In this document: positions 1-8,356 of the stretch, in pieces
Layout of the letters: each line of letters opens with the position of its first letter
Position numbering within the stretch: the stretch's first letter is position 1
Assembly (NCBI GenBank): GCA_945870855.1
Contig: CAMBTP010000007.1
Span: forward strand, 1 to 64,000
Source: Prosthecobacter debontii
GTDB lineage: Bacteria; Verrucomicrobiota; Verrucomicrobiia; Verrucomicrobiales; Akkermansiaceae
Reading direction: 5' to 3'
DNA length: 64,000 bases
Made by a program: the position numbers and the translations under genes
Notes under the pieces: generated by a model
Told to the model about the DNA's origin: nothing
The model's input: only the letters and a program-made list of their open reading frames with translations
The model's database searches: none

Positions 1-51
1 ACCGATTTCCAAGTCCTCCGCAAAGGGGCTGCAAGACCCTTCTCCATACGG

Positions 52-146
52 AGAATTGAACCGCCAAGAGCGCCAAGAAAGAAAAGTGAAGAATGCAAAA
101 AACAATTCCTCCTTGGCGAACTTCTCTTCCTTGGCGGTTCAAATTC
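52..146. repeat. CCGCCAAG palindromic intergenic repeat
   Basis: The two ends are an inverted repeat: TTGAACCGCCAAG on the left and CTTGGCGGTTCAA on the right, with extra GCCAAG/CTTGGC copies inside. Together with the neighbouring hairpin repeat it fills the 299 bases before the first gene, where I see no coding gene. The 153-aa ORF that crosses it is low-complexity and basic and looks spurious. Similar 'accgccaag' palindromes are familiar from other genomes, so this is probably a dispersed non-coding element. Confidence 0.6.
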
Positions 147-160
147 TTCCCATTCGGCAA

Positions 161-281
161 GGCTGCAACCAGCTTACTTCGTTTTTCCATCACAAACCCA
201 AAAAGCTGCGGATGAGAACCGCAGCAGTCAAAAGCCTCCGGCGGCATGGATATGCGCAAGGACTTTTGGCAAATGGTATAG
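161..281 (+). repeat. Hairpin repeat family B, copy 1
   Basis: This roughly 110-base element contains the perfect hairpin GCTGCGG-atgagaa-CCGCAGC, then a conserved AGTCAAAAGCCTCCGGCGGC block, and ends in ACTTTTGGCAAATGGTATAG. A near-identical copy lies inverted at 36803-36908 and a diverged copy at 36937-37034. It sits just past the 3' end of the zinc peptidase gene. It encodes nothing visible and behaves like a REP- or MITE-type mobile palindrome. Confidence 0.75.
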
Positions 282-299
282 ATGATTCCGCTGAATTGC

Positions 300-1031
300 T
301 CAGTCCCTGCGGCCAAACAGCATGGAGACGTAGTAGAGCAATGTCGCGAGCGAACCGATGGCGGCGACCACGTATGTCATGGCAGCCCAGAACAATGCGT
401 TTTTTGCTTTGTCATGATCCATCGCTGAGGAAACGCGGGAGCCTTCCAGCCAAACGAGGGCGCGGCGGCTTGCATCGAACTCCACGGGCAAGGTCACGAA
501 AGCGAATAGCGTGGTGACGGCGAACAGCGTGACCCAGATGTAGAGAAAAGCAGGCGTATTGAAAAAACTCGCGCCAAAAATGCTGGCGATAAGGAATATA
601 TTCAGTGTCTTCCCGGCGAACTGCACAGCGGGTACCATTTTCGAGCGCATCGTGAGCCATGCGTAGGACTTCGCATGCTGGATGGCGTGACCACACTCGT
701 GGGCTGCGACGGCTGCGGCTGCGATGCTGTTCATCGCATAAACCCCTTCGCTGAGATTCACGGTTTTCTTGGTGGGATCGTAGTGATCGGTGAGTTTTCC
801 TGGCGTATGGATCACCTTCACATCGGTGATGCCATTTTCGCGAAGCATCGTCTCGGCGATCTGCGCGCCGGTGAACTGAATGGGAATCTGCGAGTATTCG
901 TTAAAACGGCGCTTCAAAGTGCTGGAAACGATCCAACTCGCAAGCGCGGTGGCCACCATTATGATTAGGAGGGTGGGCGAGATGCCGTAAACGAATGCGA
1001 TGTGCGGGGTGTTGATGAGAATATCTGTCAT
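300..1031 (-). CDS. Membrane neutral zinc metallopeptidase (YugP/Zn_peptidase_2 type)
   Basis: This is a 243-aa membrane-bound zinc peptidase of the YugP type, close to the usual family length of about 225-240 residues. The catalytic zinc motif HECGH lies at residues 111-115, inside HECGHAIQHA. Hydrophobic segments at about 15-35, 140-160, 165-183 and 210-235 would hold it in the membrane. A conserved LPVEFDAS stretch near residue 181 also fits the family. The substrate is unknown; members are presumed to take part in membrane protein quality control, which is family knowledge and not shown here. The start has no competing upstream Met. It is a lone gene, convergent with no partner, and is followed by palindromic repeats. 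Confidence 0.85.
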   Translation of the reverse strand: MTDILINTPHIAFVYGISPTLLIIMVATALASWIVSSTLKRRFNEYSQIPIQFTGAQIAETMLRENGITDVKVIHTPGKLTDHYDPTKKTVNLSEGVYAMNSIAAAAVAAHECGHAIQHAKSYAWLTMRSKMVPAVQFAGKTLNIFLIASIFGASFFNTPAFLYIWVTLFAVTTLFAFVTLPVEFDASRRALVWLEGSRVSSAMDHDKAKNALFWAAMTYVVAAIGSLATLLYYVSMLFGRRD

Positions 1032-1110
1032 GTCGGTATGATAAATGATTTTTTAGTTGTCGCAAATAGAAGCGAGACAAAGGGCGCTTTTGTCTGAGGA
1101 AACGCTATGG

Positions 1111-1710
1111 TCAGACATCGTTCCGGATCAGTCGGAAGCGCTCATGATAAACGCCGCCGTTGAGTTTCCGGCAGCAGGAGTAGCACGCGACAGCGCGGCG
1201 AAAGGGACGGACACGAGTGATCACCGCCAAACAAGAGGGGCAGGCGTAAGCGAAGTTGCGCTTCATCCTCCGGGACTTGAGAGGCAGGGTGTGGTAGGGT
1301 TGCTCGTCGGGGATACCGAGTTCCGCGCAGGCGGCGCGCCACTCTGGGCCGTGCGGATCGATATGCCGCCGACCGCAGCGCTCGTAGGCGAGAAGGTGGG
1401 CGAATTCGTGCTTCAACGTGCGCCAGATGTCTGCCTCGGAGAAATCCTTGAGCTTCGGGTTCATCTCAATGCCGCGCGAAGGCCACCATGCACGGCCGGC
1501 GGTGGTGCGCATCCGCGGGTTCCAGGTAACCCGGACTTTTTTAGCAAGCTCCGGCAGTCCGAAGGTAACTGCCTGCTCCTGACACCATACGGTCATGCCG
1601 GAATCATACAGGGAATTCGGCGCGCTGCGGGGGGCTTTTTGCAGAGTAACCTTCTCTGACCGCAGCCATGCGGGGAGTCGGAATTCCAGTTGCGCGAAGG
1701 GTTTTGCCAT
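1111..1710 (-). CDS. SprT-like zinc-dependent protein
   Basis: The protein carries HEFAH at residues 101-105, the zinc-binding core of the SprT/Spartan domain, and a downstream HGPEW (His 120) that supplies the usual third ligand. A C-terminal zinc ribbon follows (CPSC at 157-160, CYSC at 176-179). Family members are DNA-associated proteases or uncharacterised zinc proteins; the bacterial role is not settled. The ORF track extends to 1893, but that start would overlap the divergent deacetylase gene and adds a basic, low-quality leader. I therefore chose the internal ATG at 1710 (MAKPFAQLEF), giving 199 residues. Confidence 0.75.
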   Translation of the reverse strand: MAKPFAQLEFRLPAWLRSEKVTLQKAPRSAPNSLYDSGMTVWCQEQAVTFGLPELAKKVRVTWNPRMRTTAGRAWWPSRGIEMNPKLKDFSEADIWRTLKHEFAHLLAYERCGRRHIDPHGPEWRAACAELGIPDEQPYHTLPLKSRRMKRNFAYACPSCLAVITRVRPFRRAVACYSCCRKLNGGVYHERFRLIRNDV

Positions 1711-1823
1711 CCTTGGAAAATTTATGTTTTTCCCCAGCCGCTTGGCAAGCCCGCCGACGGAGTTTTTCACGCTCCCGCCGTTTGGATTGCAAGACGGGCG
1801 GGCGCGGCTAATCTCCCTGGCAG

Positions 1824-2990
1824 ATGAGATTTCTAAAAAAGCTGTTTTTCCTATGTTTGGCCTTGGCAACGCCGCTGCTAAGCCAGACCCCACCGCCTGA
1901 TGCCGAACCGCTGCGCGAACTCGGCGTGCCGGACGATGGCATCCGCGTGGCGGTTATCGGATACCATGATTTCTCGGCCACGGAGCGCGAGACCGCGATG
2001 CGCATCCATACCTCGAAATTCCGCAAACAGATGGAAGCAATCCGTCAGCTCGGACTCACGGTGATTCCGATGGCGGATTTCATCGCATGGAAAGACAGCG
2101 GAAAAGAGATCCCTGCAAAGGCTGTGGTGATCACCATTGATGACGGCTGGAAGTCCACCTACACCGACGCGTATCCCATTCTCAAGGAGCTCGGTTACCC
2201 GTTCACAATCTACCTCTACAAGAATTACGTGGACGGCGGCGGCAAGGCGCTGACTACCCCGATGATCAAGGAAATGGTGAAACATGGCGCAACCATTGGC
2301 AGCCACTCAGTGACCCATCCGTTTCCACAGGCAGTCAAGGCAAGCCGTAAACGCGGCCCGGAAACTTACGACAAGTTCCTGAACACAGAGATGGGCGAAT
2401 CGAAAAAATTCCTAGAAGAAAAATTCGGCGGGTCGGTGAAAACTTACGCTTATCCAGGTGGCTATTTCACCGAGGAAATGCTTACCAAGGCCAAGCAGCT
2501 CGGCTATACGCACCTCTTCACAGTTCAGCCCGGGAAGGTCAAACGCCAACTCCCCAACGAAATATTGCCGCGATATGTGATCCTTGGGAACTACGATAAG
2601 ATCTTCGATTTCGCTGTAACATTCCGTGATTCCCAGACGGCCATGCCCGCAGGATCAGTCGCAGGGCTTGTGCAGGAACTCCCTTTTCCCGTCGAACCCC
2701 AGCCGGGAGCCATGATCAATTCCCGCCTGCCCGTCATTTCCGTGGATCTCGCCAAAGCCGAAAACATCGATCCGAAAACCCTGTCCATGCAAGTCGCGGG
2801 CTTCGGCGAAGTGCCAGCAAACTATGCCAGCGAGGGGAAAATCTTCTCATGGCAGGTTAACCGCCGCCTCCGCCAGCCCATCTGCCAAGTGCAGGTCACA
2901 TGGAAAGACAAAGAAGGGAAAGTTACGGAAACGCCCCTCAAATGGAGCTTCCAGATCGACCGCGAAGCCGCCTATCTGCCCGATGAATGA
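1824..2990 (+). CDS. Secreted polysaccharide deacetylase family protein
   Basis: This 388-aa exported protein has a hydrophobic signal peptide (residues 1-20, ending LLSQ) followed by a NodB-homology carbohydrate esterase 4 domain. Visible motifs are the metal-binding TIDDG (104-108), the zinc-binding SHSVTHP (160-166) and the YAYPGGYF block near 210. The C-terminal 120 residues look like a beta-rich extension rather than catalytic sequence. Such enzymes remove N-acetyl groups from peptidoglycan or other polysaccharides in the periplasm or outside the cell; the substrate cannot be told from sequence. It lies 47 bases upstream of ffh, but an operon link is uncertain. Confidence 0.85.
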   Translation: MRFLKKLFFLCLALATPLLSQTPPPDAEPLRELGVPDDGIRVAVIGYHDFSATERETAMRIHTSKFRKQMEAIRQLGLTVIPMADFIAWKDSGKEIPAKAVVITIDDGWKSTYTDAYPILKELGYPFTIYLYKNYVDGGGKALTTPMIKEMVKHGATIGSHSVTHPFPQAVKASRKRGPETYDKFLNTEMGESKKFLEEKFGGSVKTYAYPGGYFTEEMLTKAKQLGYTHLFTVQPGKVKRQLPNEILPRYVILGNYDKIFDFAVTFRDSQTAMPAGSVAGLVQELPFPVEPQPGAMINSRLPVISVDLAKAENIDPKTLSMQVAGFGEVPANYASEGKIFSWQVNRRLRQPICQVQVTWKDKEGKVTETPLKWSFQIDREAAYLPDE

Positions 2991-3037
2991 ACGAATTTTG
3001 AAGTTTGAGTTTTGAAATTTGAGATTTAGTTTCCGCC

Positions 3038-4435
3038 ATGTTTTCCGCCCTCAGCGACAGCCTCGACAAGACCTTCCGCAACCTCCGCGGTGTCGGCAAA
3101 ATTTCTGATAAAAATATCACAGATGCGCTCCGTGATATTCGCATCGCACTGCTGGAGGCGGATGTCGAGTTCGGCGTTGCCAAGGAGCTGATCGCCCGCG
3201 TCAAAGAGGCCTCGATGGGCGAGGATGTCCTCAAATCGATCAAGCCCGGCGAGCAGATCGTGAAATTTTTCCACGACGAACTGACCCGCGTCCTCGGCGG
3301 CGACAACGTCCCGCTGGATCTCAACCCACCCGCCCGCATTTTAATGGTCGGCCTCAACGGTGCAGGTAAAACCACCACCTCCGCGAAGCTTGCCCGCCGC
3401 CTGAAAAAGGAAGGCCGCCGCCCACTGCTTGTCGCCTGCGACCTTTACCGCCCCGCCGCCATCGAACAACTCCAGACGCTCGCCAAGCAAGCGGATGTCC
3501 CTTGTTTCGCCCCGGAGAGAGGCGAGACGGATGTGATCAAAGTCGCCCGCGAGGCCATCGCATTTGGTGAAAGCACGGGTGCCACCGTGCTGATCTTCGA
3601 TACCGCAGGCCGTCAGGAAATCGACGAGCGACTCATCGAGGAACTCAAAAAGCTCAACGCTTTCCTGAAACCAAAGGAGACCCTCCTCGTCGCCGACGCC
3701 GCCACCGGCCAGCAGGCGGTTTCGGTCGCCACCCATTTCAACAACGCGGTCGGCATCACCGGCATCGTGCTCACGAAACTCGATGGCGACGCCCGCGGTG
3801 GCGCGGCGCTCTCCATGCGCGAGGTCACTGGCAAGCCGATCAAATACGCGGGCGAGGGCGAAAAACTCGATCAGCTCATGGAGTTTCACCCCTCCCGCAT
3901 GGCCGACCGTATCCTCGGCATGGGCGACATCGTCAGCATGGTGGAAAACGTCGCTGAGGCGGTGAACGAAGAGGACGCCATGCGCTCGGTGAAGCGGATG
4001 CAGGAAGGGAAATTCGATTTTAACGACTTCCTCGACCAGATGCGCATGATCCAGAAGCTCGGCCCGTTGGAAGGATTGCTCGGCCTGATGCCGGGCTTCA
4101 GCAAGATTAAGAAGCAGCTCCCCGCCGGTGCTTTGGACAACAGCAAGATCAAGCGCACCGAGGCCATCGTGCTTTCCATGACCCCCTACGAACGCGCCCG
4201 CCCGGAGATCATCAAAGCCTCGCGCCGCCAGCGTATCGCTGCGGGTTCCGGCACCTCGATGATGCAGGTGAACCAACTCATCAAGCAGTTCGGCGAGATG
4301 CGCAAGATGATGCGATCACCAGGAAAAATGAAAAACATGATGAAAGCCATGGGCGGCCCCGGCGGCATGAGCGACATGATGAAAGGCCTCGGCGGCATGG
4401 GTGGTGGAGGCAAGGGCGGGAAATTCCCGTTCTGA
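3038..4435 (+). CDS. ffh: Signal recognition particle protein Ffh
   Basis: Ffh binds 4.5S RNA and the signal sequences of nascent membrane proteins and delivers ribosomes to FtsY. The protein has 465 residues, near the usual 450. The N domain covers about 1-90 and the G domain about 95-295, with the P-loop GLNGAGKTTT, DTAGR and TKLDGDARGG. The methionine-rich M domain follows. The C-terminus ends in an unusual Met/Gly-rich tail (GGMGGGGKGGKFPF). The 30 bases before the start are AT-rich repeats of the 'tttgaagtttgag' type, a pattern seen again around rplI. No 4.5S RNA gene was recognised nearby. Confidence 0.97.
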   Translation: MFSALSDSLDKTFRNLRGVGKISDKNITDALRDIRIALLEADVEFGVAKELIARVKEASMGEDVLKSIKPGEQIVKFFHDELTRVLGGDNVPLDLNPPARILMVGLNGAGKTTTSAKLARRLKKEGRRPLLVACDLYRPAAIEQLQTLAKQADVPCFAPERGETDVIKVAREAIAFGESTGATVLIFDTAGRQEIDERLIEELKKLNAFLKPKETLLVADAATGQQAVSVATHFNNAVGITGIVLTKLDGDARGGAALSMREVTGKPIKYAGEGEKLDQLMEFHPSRMADRILGMGDIVSMVENVAEAVNEEDAMRSVKRMQEGKFDFNDFLDQMRMIQKLGPLEGLLGLMPGFSKIKKQLPAGALDNSKIKRTEAIVLSMTPYERARPEIIKASRRQRIAAGSGTSMMQVNQLIKQFGEMRKMMRSPGKMKNMMKAMGGPGGMSDMMKGLGGMGGGGKGGKFPF

Positions 4436-4522
4436 GATGAACGCGGATGCCTAGCTTAAATTCTTCTCGGCTCTCGTGAATGAACCCTGAATTCCTCACC
4501 GCGCCTTCAGGGCAAACGCATC

Positions 4523-4760
4523 TTATTTTGTGAGGATCTTCTCGAGGTATTTGTTGTCCCATCCTGCGCGTTTTACTCGGCCTTTGATTCCCCGGCGGTT
4601 TGTGGACTCCCGATGAACCAAGTTCATCGCTAGTCCTCGCGTTGGGCAAATCAAGATACTGGCGGAACCACTCTTCTTTGGCGTTTCCAAATTCCTCCAT
4701 GTCCTCGAAGCTTTCGCAGCCGCAGATAACGGCACACAGGGAGATGATTTCGCCTTTGTC
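4523..4760 (-). pseudogene. Internally deleted ISAs1-family transposase relic
   Basis: Two ends of an ISAs1-type transposase sit side by side in different frames. The first part (about 4638-4760) reads EIISLCAVICGCESFEDMEE and continues through GNAKEEWFRQYLDLPN, which matches the N-terminal region of that family. The second part (4523-4600) reads RGIKGRVKRAGWDNKYLEKI and stops, which matches its extreme C-terminus. About 270 central residues, including the DDE catalytic core, are missing, so it cannot be active. The upstream ORF extension to 4958 begins with a signal-peptide-like stretch and is of unclear origin. No terminal inverted repeats were found. Confidence 0.7.
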
Positions 4761-4962
4761 CAAAACCGGGGCATCCGCCGCGAAGGTGTAGTAGGGCGGG
4801 CGCAGGGGAATGCCTTCGGCAAGGGTGATTCCGAGATCGCCGGACATCGCGTTTTCGCCGCCCAAGGCCACGTGATGCGAAGCGGCGGAGGCAAAGCAAA
4901 GGCCTAGAGCCAAGCAAACGACCAGATGGAGACAGATCATTCTACGAACGACATGCACAAGC

Positions 4963-5664
4963 TCACTCCTCCCCGGACATCTCGCGCTCTAGTGTGCTTT
5001 TGTGGCGGATGTCTTTCGCGTGCTCGAGGTAAACGGCGTCCTCGCCGATATTTGAGGAGAGATCGCCTACGCGCTCGAGGGAGCGGACGATGAAAATGAG
5101 GTGGAGGTATTCTTGGCAACGCCCCTGGGCTTCCTCCATGCGGGAGGCAAAATGGGCGGTGGTCTGCTTGTGCATCCGGTCGAGCTCCTTGTCGCGCGTG
5201 TGCAGGGAGGCTCCGAGCGCGCTGTTGCCGTCGCTGTAGGAGGAAATCGCGTCGCGCAGGAGATGGTCGGCGAGCGTGTAGAGCGGCTCGATGAGATTCA
5301 CCTCGCTGAGCTCCGGAGTGGCAGAGATTTTCTTGGCGCGCTTGGCGATGTTCACCGCGTGGTCGGAGATGCGCTCCAAGTTCATGGAGATTTTCATCGA
5401 GGAAACAACGAGGCGCAGATCCGTGGCCATGGGGTGGTATTTCACGAGGATATCCATGCCGTGTTGGTCGATGCTGCGCTCATAATCATCCACATCGTCG
5501 TCGTCGGCGATCACGGAGTTGGCGAGTTCGCTGTTGCGCTCCATCAGTGCTTGGACTGCTCGCTCGAGGTTGTGGCGTGCCTTGGCGGCCATTGCCAGAA
5601 CCTCGCTCTTGAATGCGGCGATGGCGTTGTCAAAGTCCCTGAGAATGTGTGGTGAGCTGTTCAT
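4963..5664 (-). CDS. phoU: Phosphate transport system regulator PhoU
   Basis: PhoU couples the PstSCAB transporter to the PhoR sensor kinase and damps phosphate uptake when phosphate is plentiful. The 233-aa protein shows the two tandem helical PhoU repeats (about 15-110 and 120-215), including the DDDVDDYE metal-binding-type cluster and the corresponding SLERVGDLSSNIGEDAVY near the C-terminus. It is the last gene of the pst block, 12 bases downstream of a pstB, which is its classical position. No phoR or phoB is in the window, so the partner kinase must lie elsewhere. Confidence 0.95.
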   Translation of the reverse strand: MNSSPHILRDFDNAIAAFKSEVLAMAAKARHNLERAVQALMERNSELANSVIADDDDVDDYERSIDQHGMDILVKYHPMATDLRLVVSSMKISMNLERISDHAVNIAKRAKKISATPELSEVNLIEPLYTLADHLLRDAISSYSDGNSALGASLHTRDKELDRMHKQTTAHFASRMEEAQGRCQEYLHLIFIVRSLERVGDLSSNIGEDAVYLEHAKDIRHKSTLEREMSGEE

Positions 5665-5676
5665 ATCTTTCTCGGT

Positions 5677-6438
5677 TTATCCGAATCTTCCGGTGATGTA
5701 TTCTTCCGTTTTCTTCACAGTTGGATTGGAAAATATTCGCGCAGTGTCACCGAATTCAATCAGTTCGCCCATGTAGAAAAACGCGGTCTTGTCAGAAACC
5801 CGCGCTGCCTGCTGCATGCTGTGAGTGACGATGACGAAAGTATAGTCGCTTTTGAGCTGAAAAATGAGATCTTCTACTTTCGCTGTGGCGATGGGATCGA
5901 GGGCGCTGCACGGCTCGTCCATAAGAACGATCTGGGGCTTCACAGCGAGCGTGCGAGCAATGCAGAGCCGTTGCTGTTGGCCGCCGGAGAGGCCGAGTGC
6001 TGATTCATCGAGGCGATCCTTGGCCTCATCCCACAACGCGGCAGCTTCAAGTGCTTCTTGCACGGACTGATCGATGACCGCCTTATTTTTCTCACCGCGG
6101 AGGCGGATTCCATAGGCGACGTTTTCGTAAATACTGCGCGGAAACGGGTTAGATTTTTGGAACACCATGCCGACGTCGCGGCGGAGTTTGACGACATCGA
6201 CCGAGCGGTCGTGGATATCGATACCGTTGATATGGATGGAGCCGCGGGTGATTTTGGCGATGGCGATCTCATCATTCATCCGGTTAATGCAGCGGAGCAG
6301 GGTGGACTTGCCGCAGCCGGAGGGGCCGATGAACGCCGTCACTCCGTGGGCTGGGATTTCCAGATTGATATTCTTCAACGCCGGAGACGATCCGTAACGG
6401 AAATCGAGCTCTTGGATGACTACGGAGTGGTCTTGCAT
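5677..6438 (-). CDS. pstB: Phosphate ABC transporter ATP-binding protein PstB (second copy)
   Basis: This ATPase powers phosphate import through PstA/PstC. It has 253 residues with Walker [10 protein letters not shown] near residue 38, the Q-loop FQKSNPFP, the signature LSGGQQQR and Walker [14 protein letters not shown]. It is the second of two adjacent pstB genes, separated from the first by 18 bases and 12 bases upstream of phoU. The two copies are clearly homologous but substantially diverged, which argues against a recent tandem duplication. Both keep all catalytic motifs, so both may be functional. Confidence 0.95.
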   Translation of the reverse strand: MQDHSVVIQELDFRYGSSPALKNINLEIPAHGVTAFIGPSGCGKSTLLRCINRMNDEIAIAKITRGSIHINGIDIHDRSVDVVKLRRDVGMVFQKSNPFPRSIYENVAYGIRLRGEKNKAVIDQSVQEALEAAALWDEAKDRLDESALGLSGGQQQRLCIARTLAVKPQIVLMDEPCSALDPIATAKVEDLIFQLKSDYTFVIVTHSMQQAARVSDKTAFFYMGELIEFGDTARIFSNPTVKKTEEYITGRFG

Positions 6439-6456
6439 GACTGAAAATGAGTTGAA

Positions 6457-7215
6457 TCAACCGAAAGTGCCGGTGACGTAGGCTTCCGTTTGTGGGTCTT
6501 GTGGTCTTTCGAAAACGTCCATCGTCGGGCCGTATTCGATGAGTTTTCCGAGATACATGAATGCGGTCATGTCGGAACAACGGGTTGCTTGGGACATGTT
6601 GTGGGTGACGATGACAATGGTGTATTGTTTTTTGAGCTCGCTGATGAGTTCCTCGATCTTGAGTGTGGCGAGGGGATCGAGCGCGGCGCAAGGCTCATCC
6701 ATGAGGAGGATTTCTGGCTGGTTGGCGATGGCGCGGGCGATGCAGAGGCGTTGTTGTTGACCGCCGGACAGGCCGAAGGCGCTGGCGTGCAGGCGGTCTT
6801 TGACTTCTTCCCAGAGGGCGGAGCTTTTCAGGGCATTCTCGACGATTTCATCCAACTCAGCGCGTTTGGTCAAACCCGCAAGACGTGAGCTGAACGCCAC
6901 GTTCTCATAGATGGACTTGGGAAAGGGATTGTATTTTTGGAAAACCATCCCGATCCGGCGGCGGAGCTCCTGGAGGTCGATGTCCTTGCGATTGATATCG
7001 ATCGAATGGACTTCAACAGAGCCGCCGGTCACTTCGGCTCCGGGGATGCGGTCGTTGATGCGGTTGATGCAGCGGATCAGCGTGGATTTTCCGCAGCCAG
7101 AGGGGCCGATGAAGGCGGTCACCTGGCGGGCGGTGATGTCCATGGTGACATCATGGAGAACCTGTTTGCCGGAGTAGGCAAAGTTGAGGTTCTTGATTTG
7201 TATCGCGGTTTTCAT
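6457..7215 (-). CDS. pstB: Phosphate ABC transporter ATP-binding protein PstB (first copy)
   Basis: This is the first PstB ATPase after pstA, with Walker [11 protein letters not shown]-loop [10 protein letters not shown], signature LSGGQQQR and Walker [14 protein letters not shown]. The ORF track starts at a GTG at 7224 that overlaps pstA, but the ATG at 7215 ([10 protein letters not shown]) leaves a 2-base gap to the pstA stop and gives the usual 252 residues. The close spacing suggests translational coupling to pstA. Having two pstB genes in one operon could allow mixed ATPase dimers or condition-specific use; that is inference. Confidence 0.95.
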   Translation of the reverse strand: MKTAIQIKNLNFAYSGKQVLHDVTMDITARQVTAFIGPSGCGKSTLIRCINRINDRIPGAEVTGGSVEVHSIDINRKDIDLQELRRRIGMVFQKYNPFPKSIYENVAFSSRLAGLTKRAELDEIVENALKSSALWEEVKDRLHASAFGLSGGQQQRLCIARAIANQPEILLMDEPCAALDPLATLKIEELISELKKQYTIVIVTHNMSQATRCSDMTAFMYLGKLIEYGPTMDVFERPQDPQTEAYVTGTFG

Positions 7216-7217
7216 GG

Positions 7218-8345
7218 TTACCACTTGAGTTTGGAGCGGAGTTTACTGCGTAGGATGACGGAGCCGAGCGAAAGGATGGCGACGAGCACCAGGAAAACAA
7301 ATACCGAGCCGTATTGGGCGCGCTGAGTGTATTCGGAATTCGGGATGCGGGCAGCGAGGGTGTAGATGTGATATGGCAGCGCCTGGACTTGGGAGGAGAG
7401 AACATCGAGCGGGCCATCAACCCCTTCCCATGGAAGATCGTCTTTCGCCGCAACGGCGGCGGTGAACATGATCGGTGCGGTCTCACCGGCGACGCGGGTG
7501 ATGGCGAGCAAGGAAGATGTGAGGATGCCTGGCAGGGAAAACGGCAGGACGCATTTACGGATCGTCTGCCAGCGGGTGGCACCCATGGCGAGCGAGGCAT
7601 CGCGGAAACCCTGAGGCACAGCACGCAGAGATTCTTCCGAGGCGGTAATGATCACAGGCAGGATCATGCAGGCGAGAGTGGCGCAACCAGCCATCAGCGA
7701 CGAGCTCCAGCCTTGGAAACTGATCACATAATCGCTGATCATCAGCGGGATGGTTAGAATCGAGCGATCCGATGGATCCTGAGTGATCACCGGCACGATC
7801 AGCACAAACACCGAGAATCCGAACAACCCGAAAACGATGGAGGGAATGCCTGCGAGGTTGAGAATCGCCAAACGCACCGCATGGATGAAAGGGCTTTGCT
7901 TGGCGTATTCCGATAGATAAATCGCAGCGCTCACTCCAAAGAACAACGCGAGCATCATGGAGCCGATGGTTAGTAACGCCGTCCCCGCAATGGGGCCGAT
8001 GATACCGCCGCCCGAGTAAGAATAAGTCTGCTCGTTGAAGATGGCTTCCGCTCCATTCTTTACCACGTATGCGCTGTATTGCGAGGCCGGTAGCTGGTAG
8101 CGATTTCCTTTTTCGTCATCGAAGACGTGGAGCGTTTCATTTTTCGCAGTTAGAAACTCGAGATCCACGAAGGGAGCCTCTGCCTTGAAAAGGACGGGAG
8201 CGCCATCGACAACGATTTTTCCAAACAGCAATGCGGCGATGAGGACGATGGAATAGGTCACGCCGGAGAGCAGCGTGCGCACGATACGATCCTTGAAGTG
8301 GCCCTTGGGGAGCCCCTTGCGGATGAGAGTTTCGGGATCGAACAT
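7218..8345 (-). CDS. pstA: Phosphate ABC transporter permease PstA
   Basis: PstA forms half of the inner-membrane phosphate channel. The 375-aa protein has one N-terminal membrane helix at about 27-47, a periplasmic loop of about 70 residues, and then five further helices. The binding-protein-dependent transport signature is visible as [20 protein letters not shown] with [12 protein letters not shown] next to it. At 375 residues it is longer than the 280-300 typical of the family because of the periplasmic loop after helix 1. It lies 11 bases downstream of pstC. Confidence 0.95.
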   Translation of the reverse strand: MFDPETLIRKGLPKGHFKDRIVRTLLSGVTYSIVLIAALLFGKIVVDGAPVLFKAEAPFVDLEFLTAKNETLHVFDDEKGNRYQLPASQYSAYVVKNGAEAIFNEQTYSYSGGGIIGPIAGTALLTIGSMMLALFFGVSAAIYLSEYAKQSPFIHAVRLAILNLAGIPSIVFGLFGFSVFVLIVPVITQDPSDRSILTIPLMISDYVISFQGWSSSLMAGCATLACMILPVIITASEESLRAVPQGFRDASLAMGATRWQTIRKCVLPFSLPGILTSSLLAITRVAGETAPIMFTAAVAAKDDLPWEGVDGPLDVLSSQVQALPYHIYTLAARIPNSEYTQRAQYGSVFVFLVLVAILSLGSVILRSKLRSKLKW

Positions 8346-8356
8346 GGGATGAAGAG

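Noticed and set aside
56-517. 153-aa plus-strand ORF at the window start
   Set aside because: It crosses two palindromic repeats and the 3' end of the real zinc peptidase gene. It is low-complexity and very basic.
4281-4958. 225-aa ORF as an intact exported protein
   Set aside because: Its middle matches the N-terminus of an ISAs1 transposase, and its C-terminal part reads through the ffh 3' region in the wrong frame.
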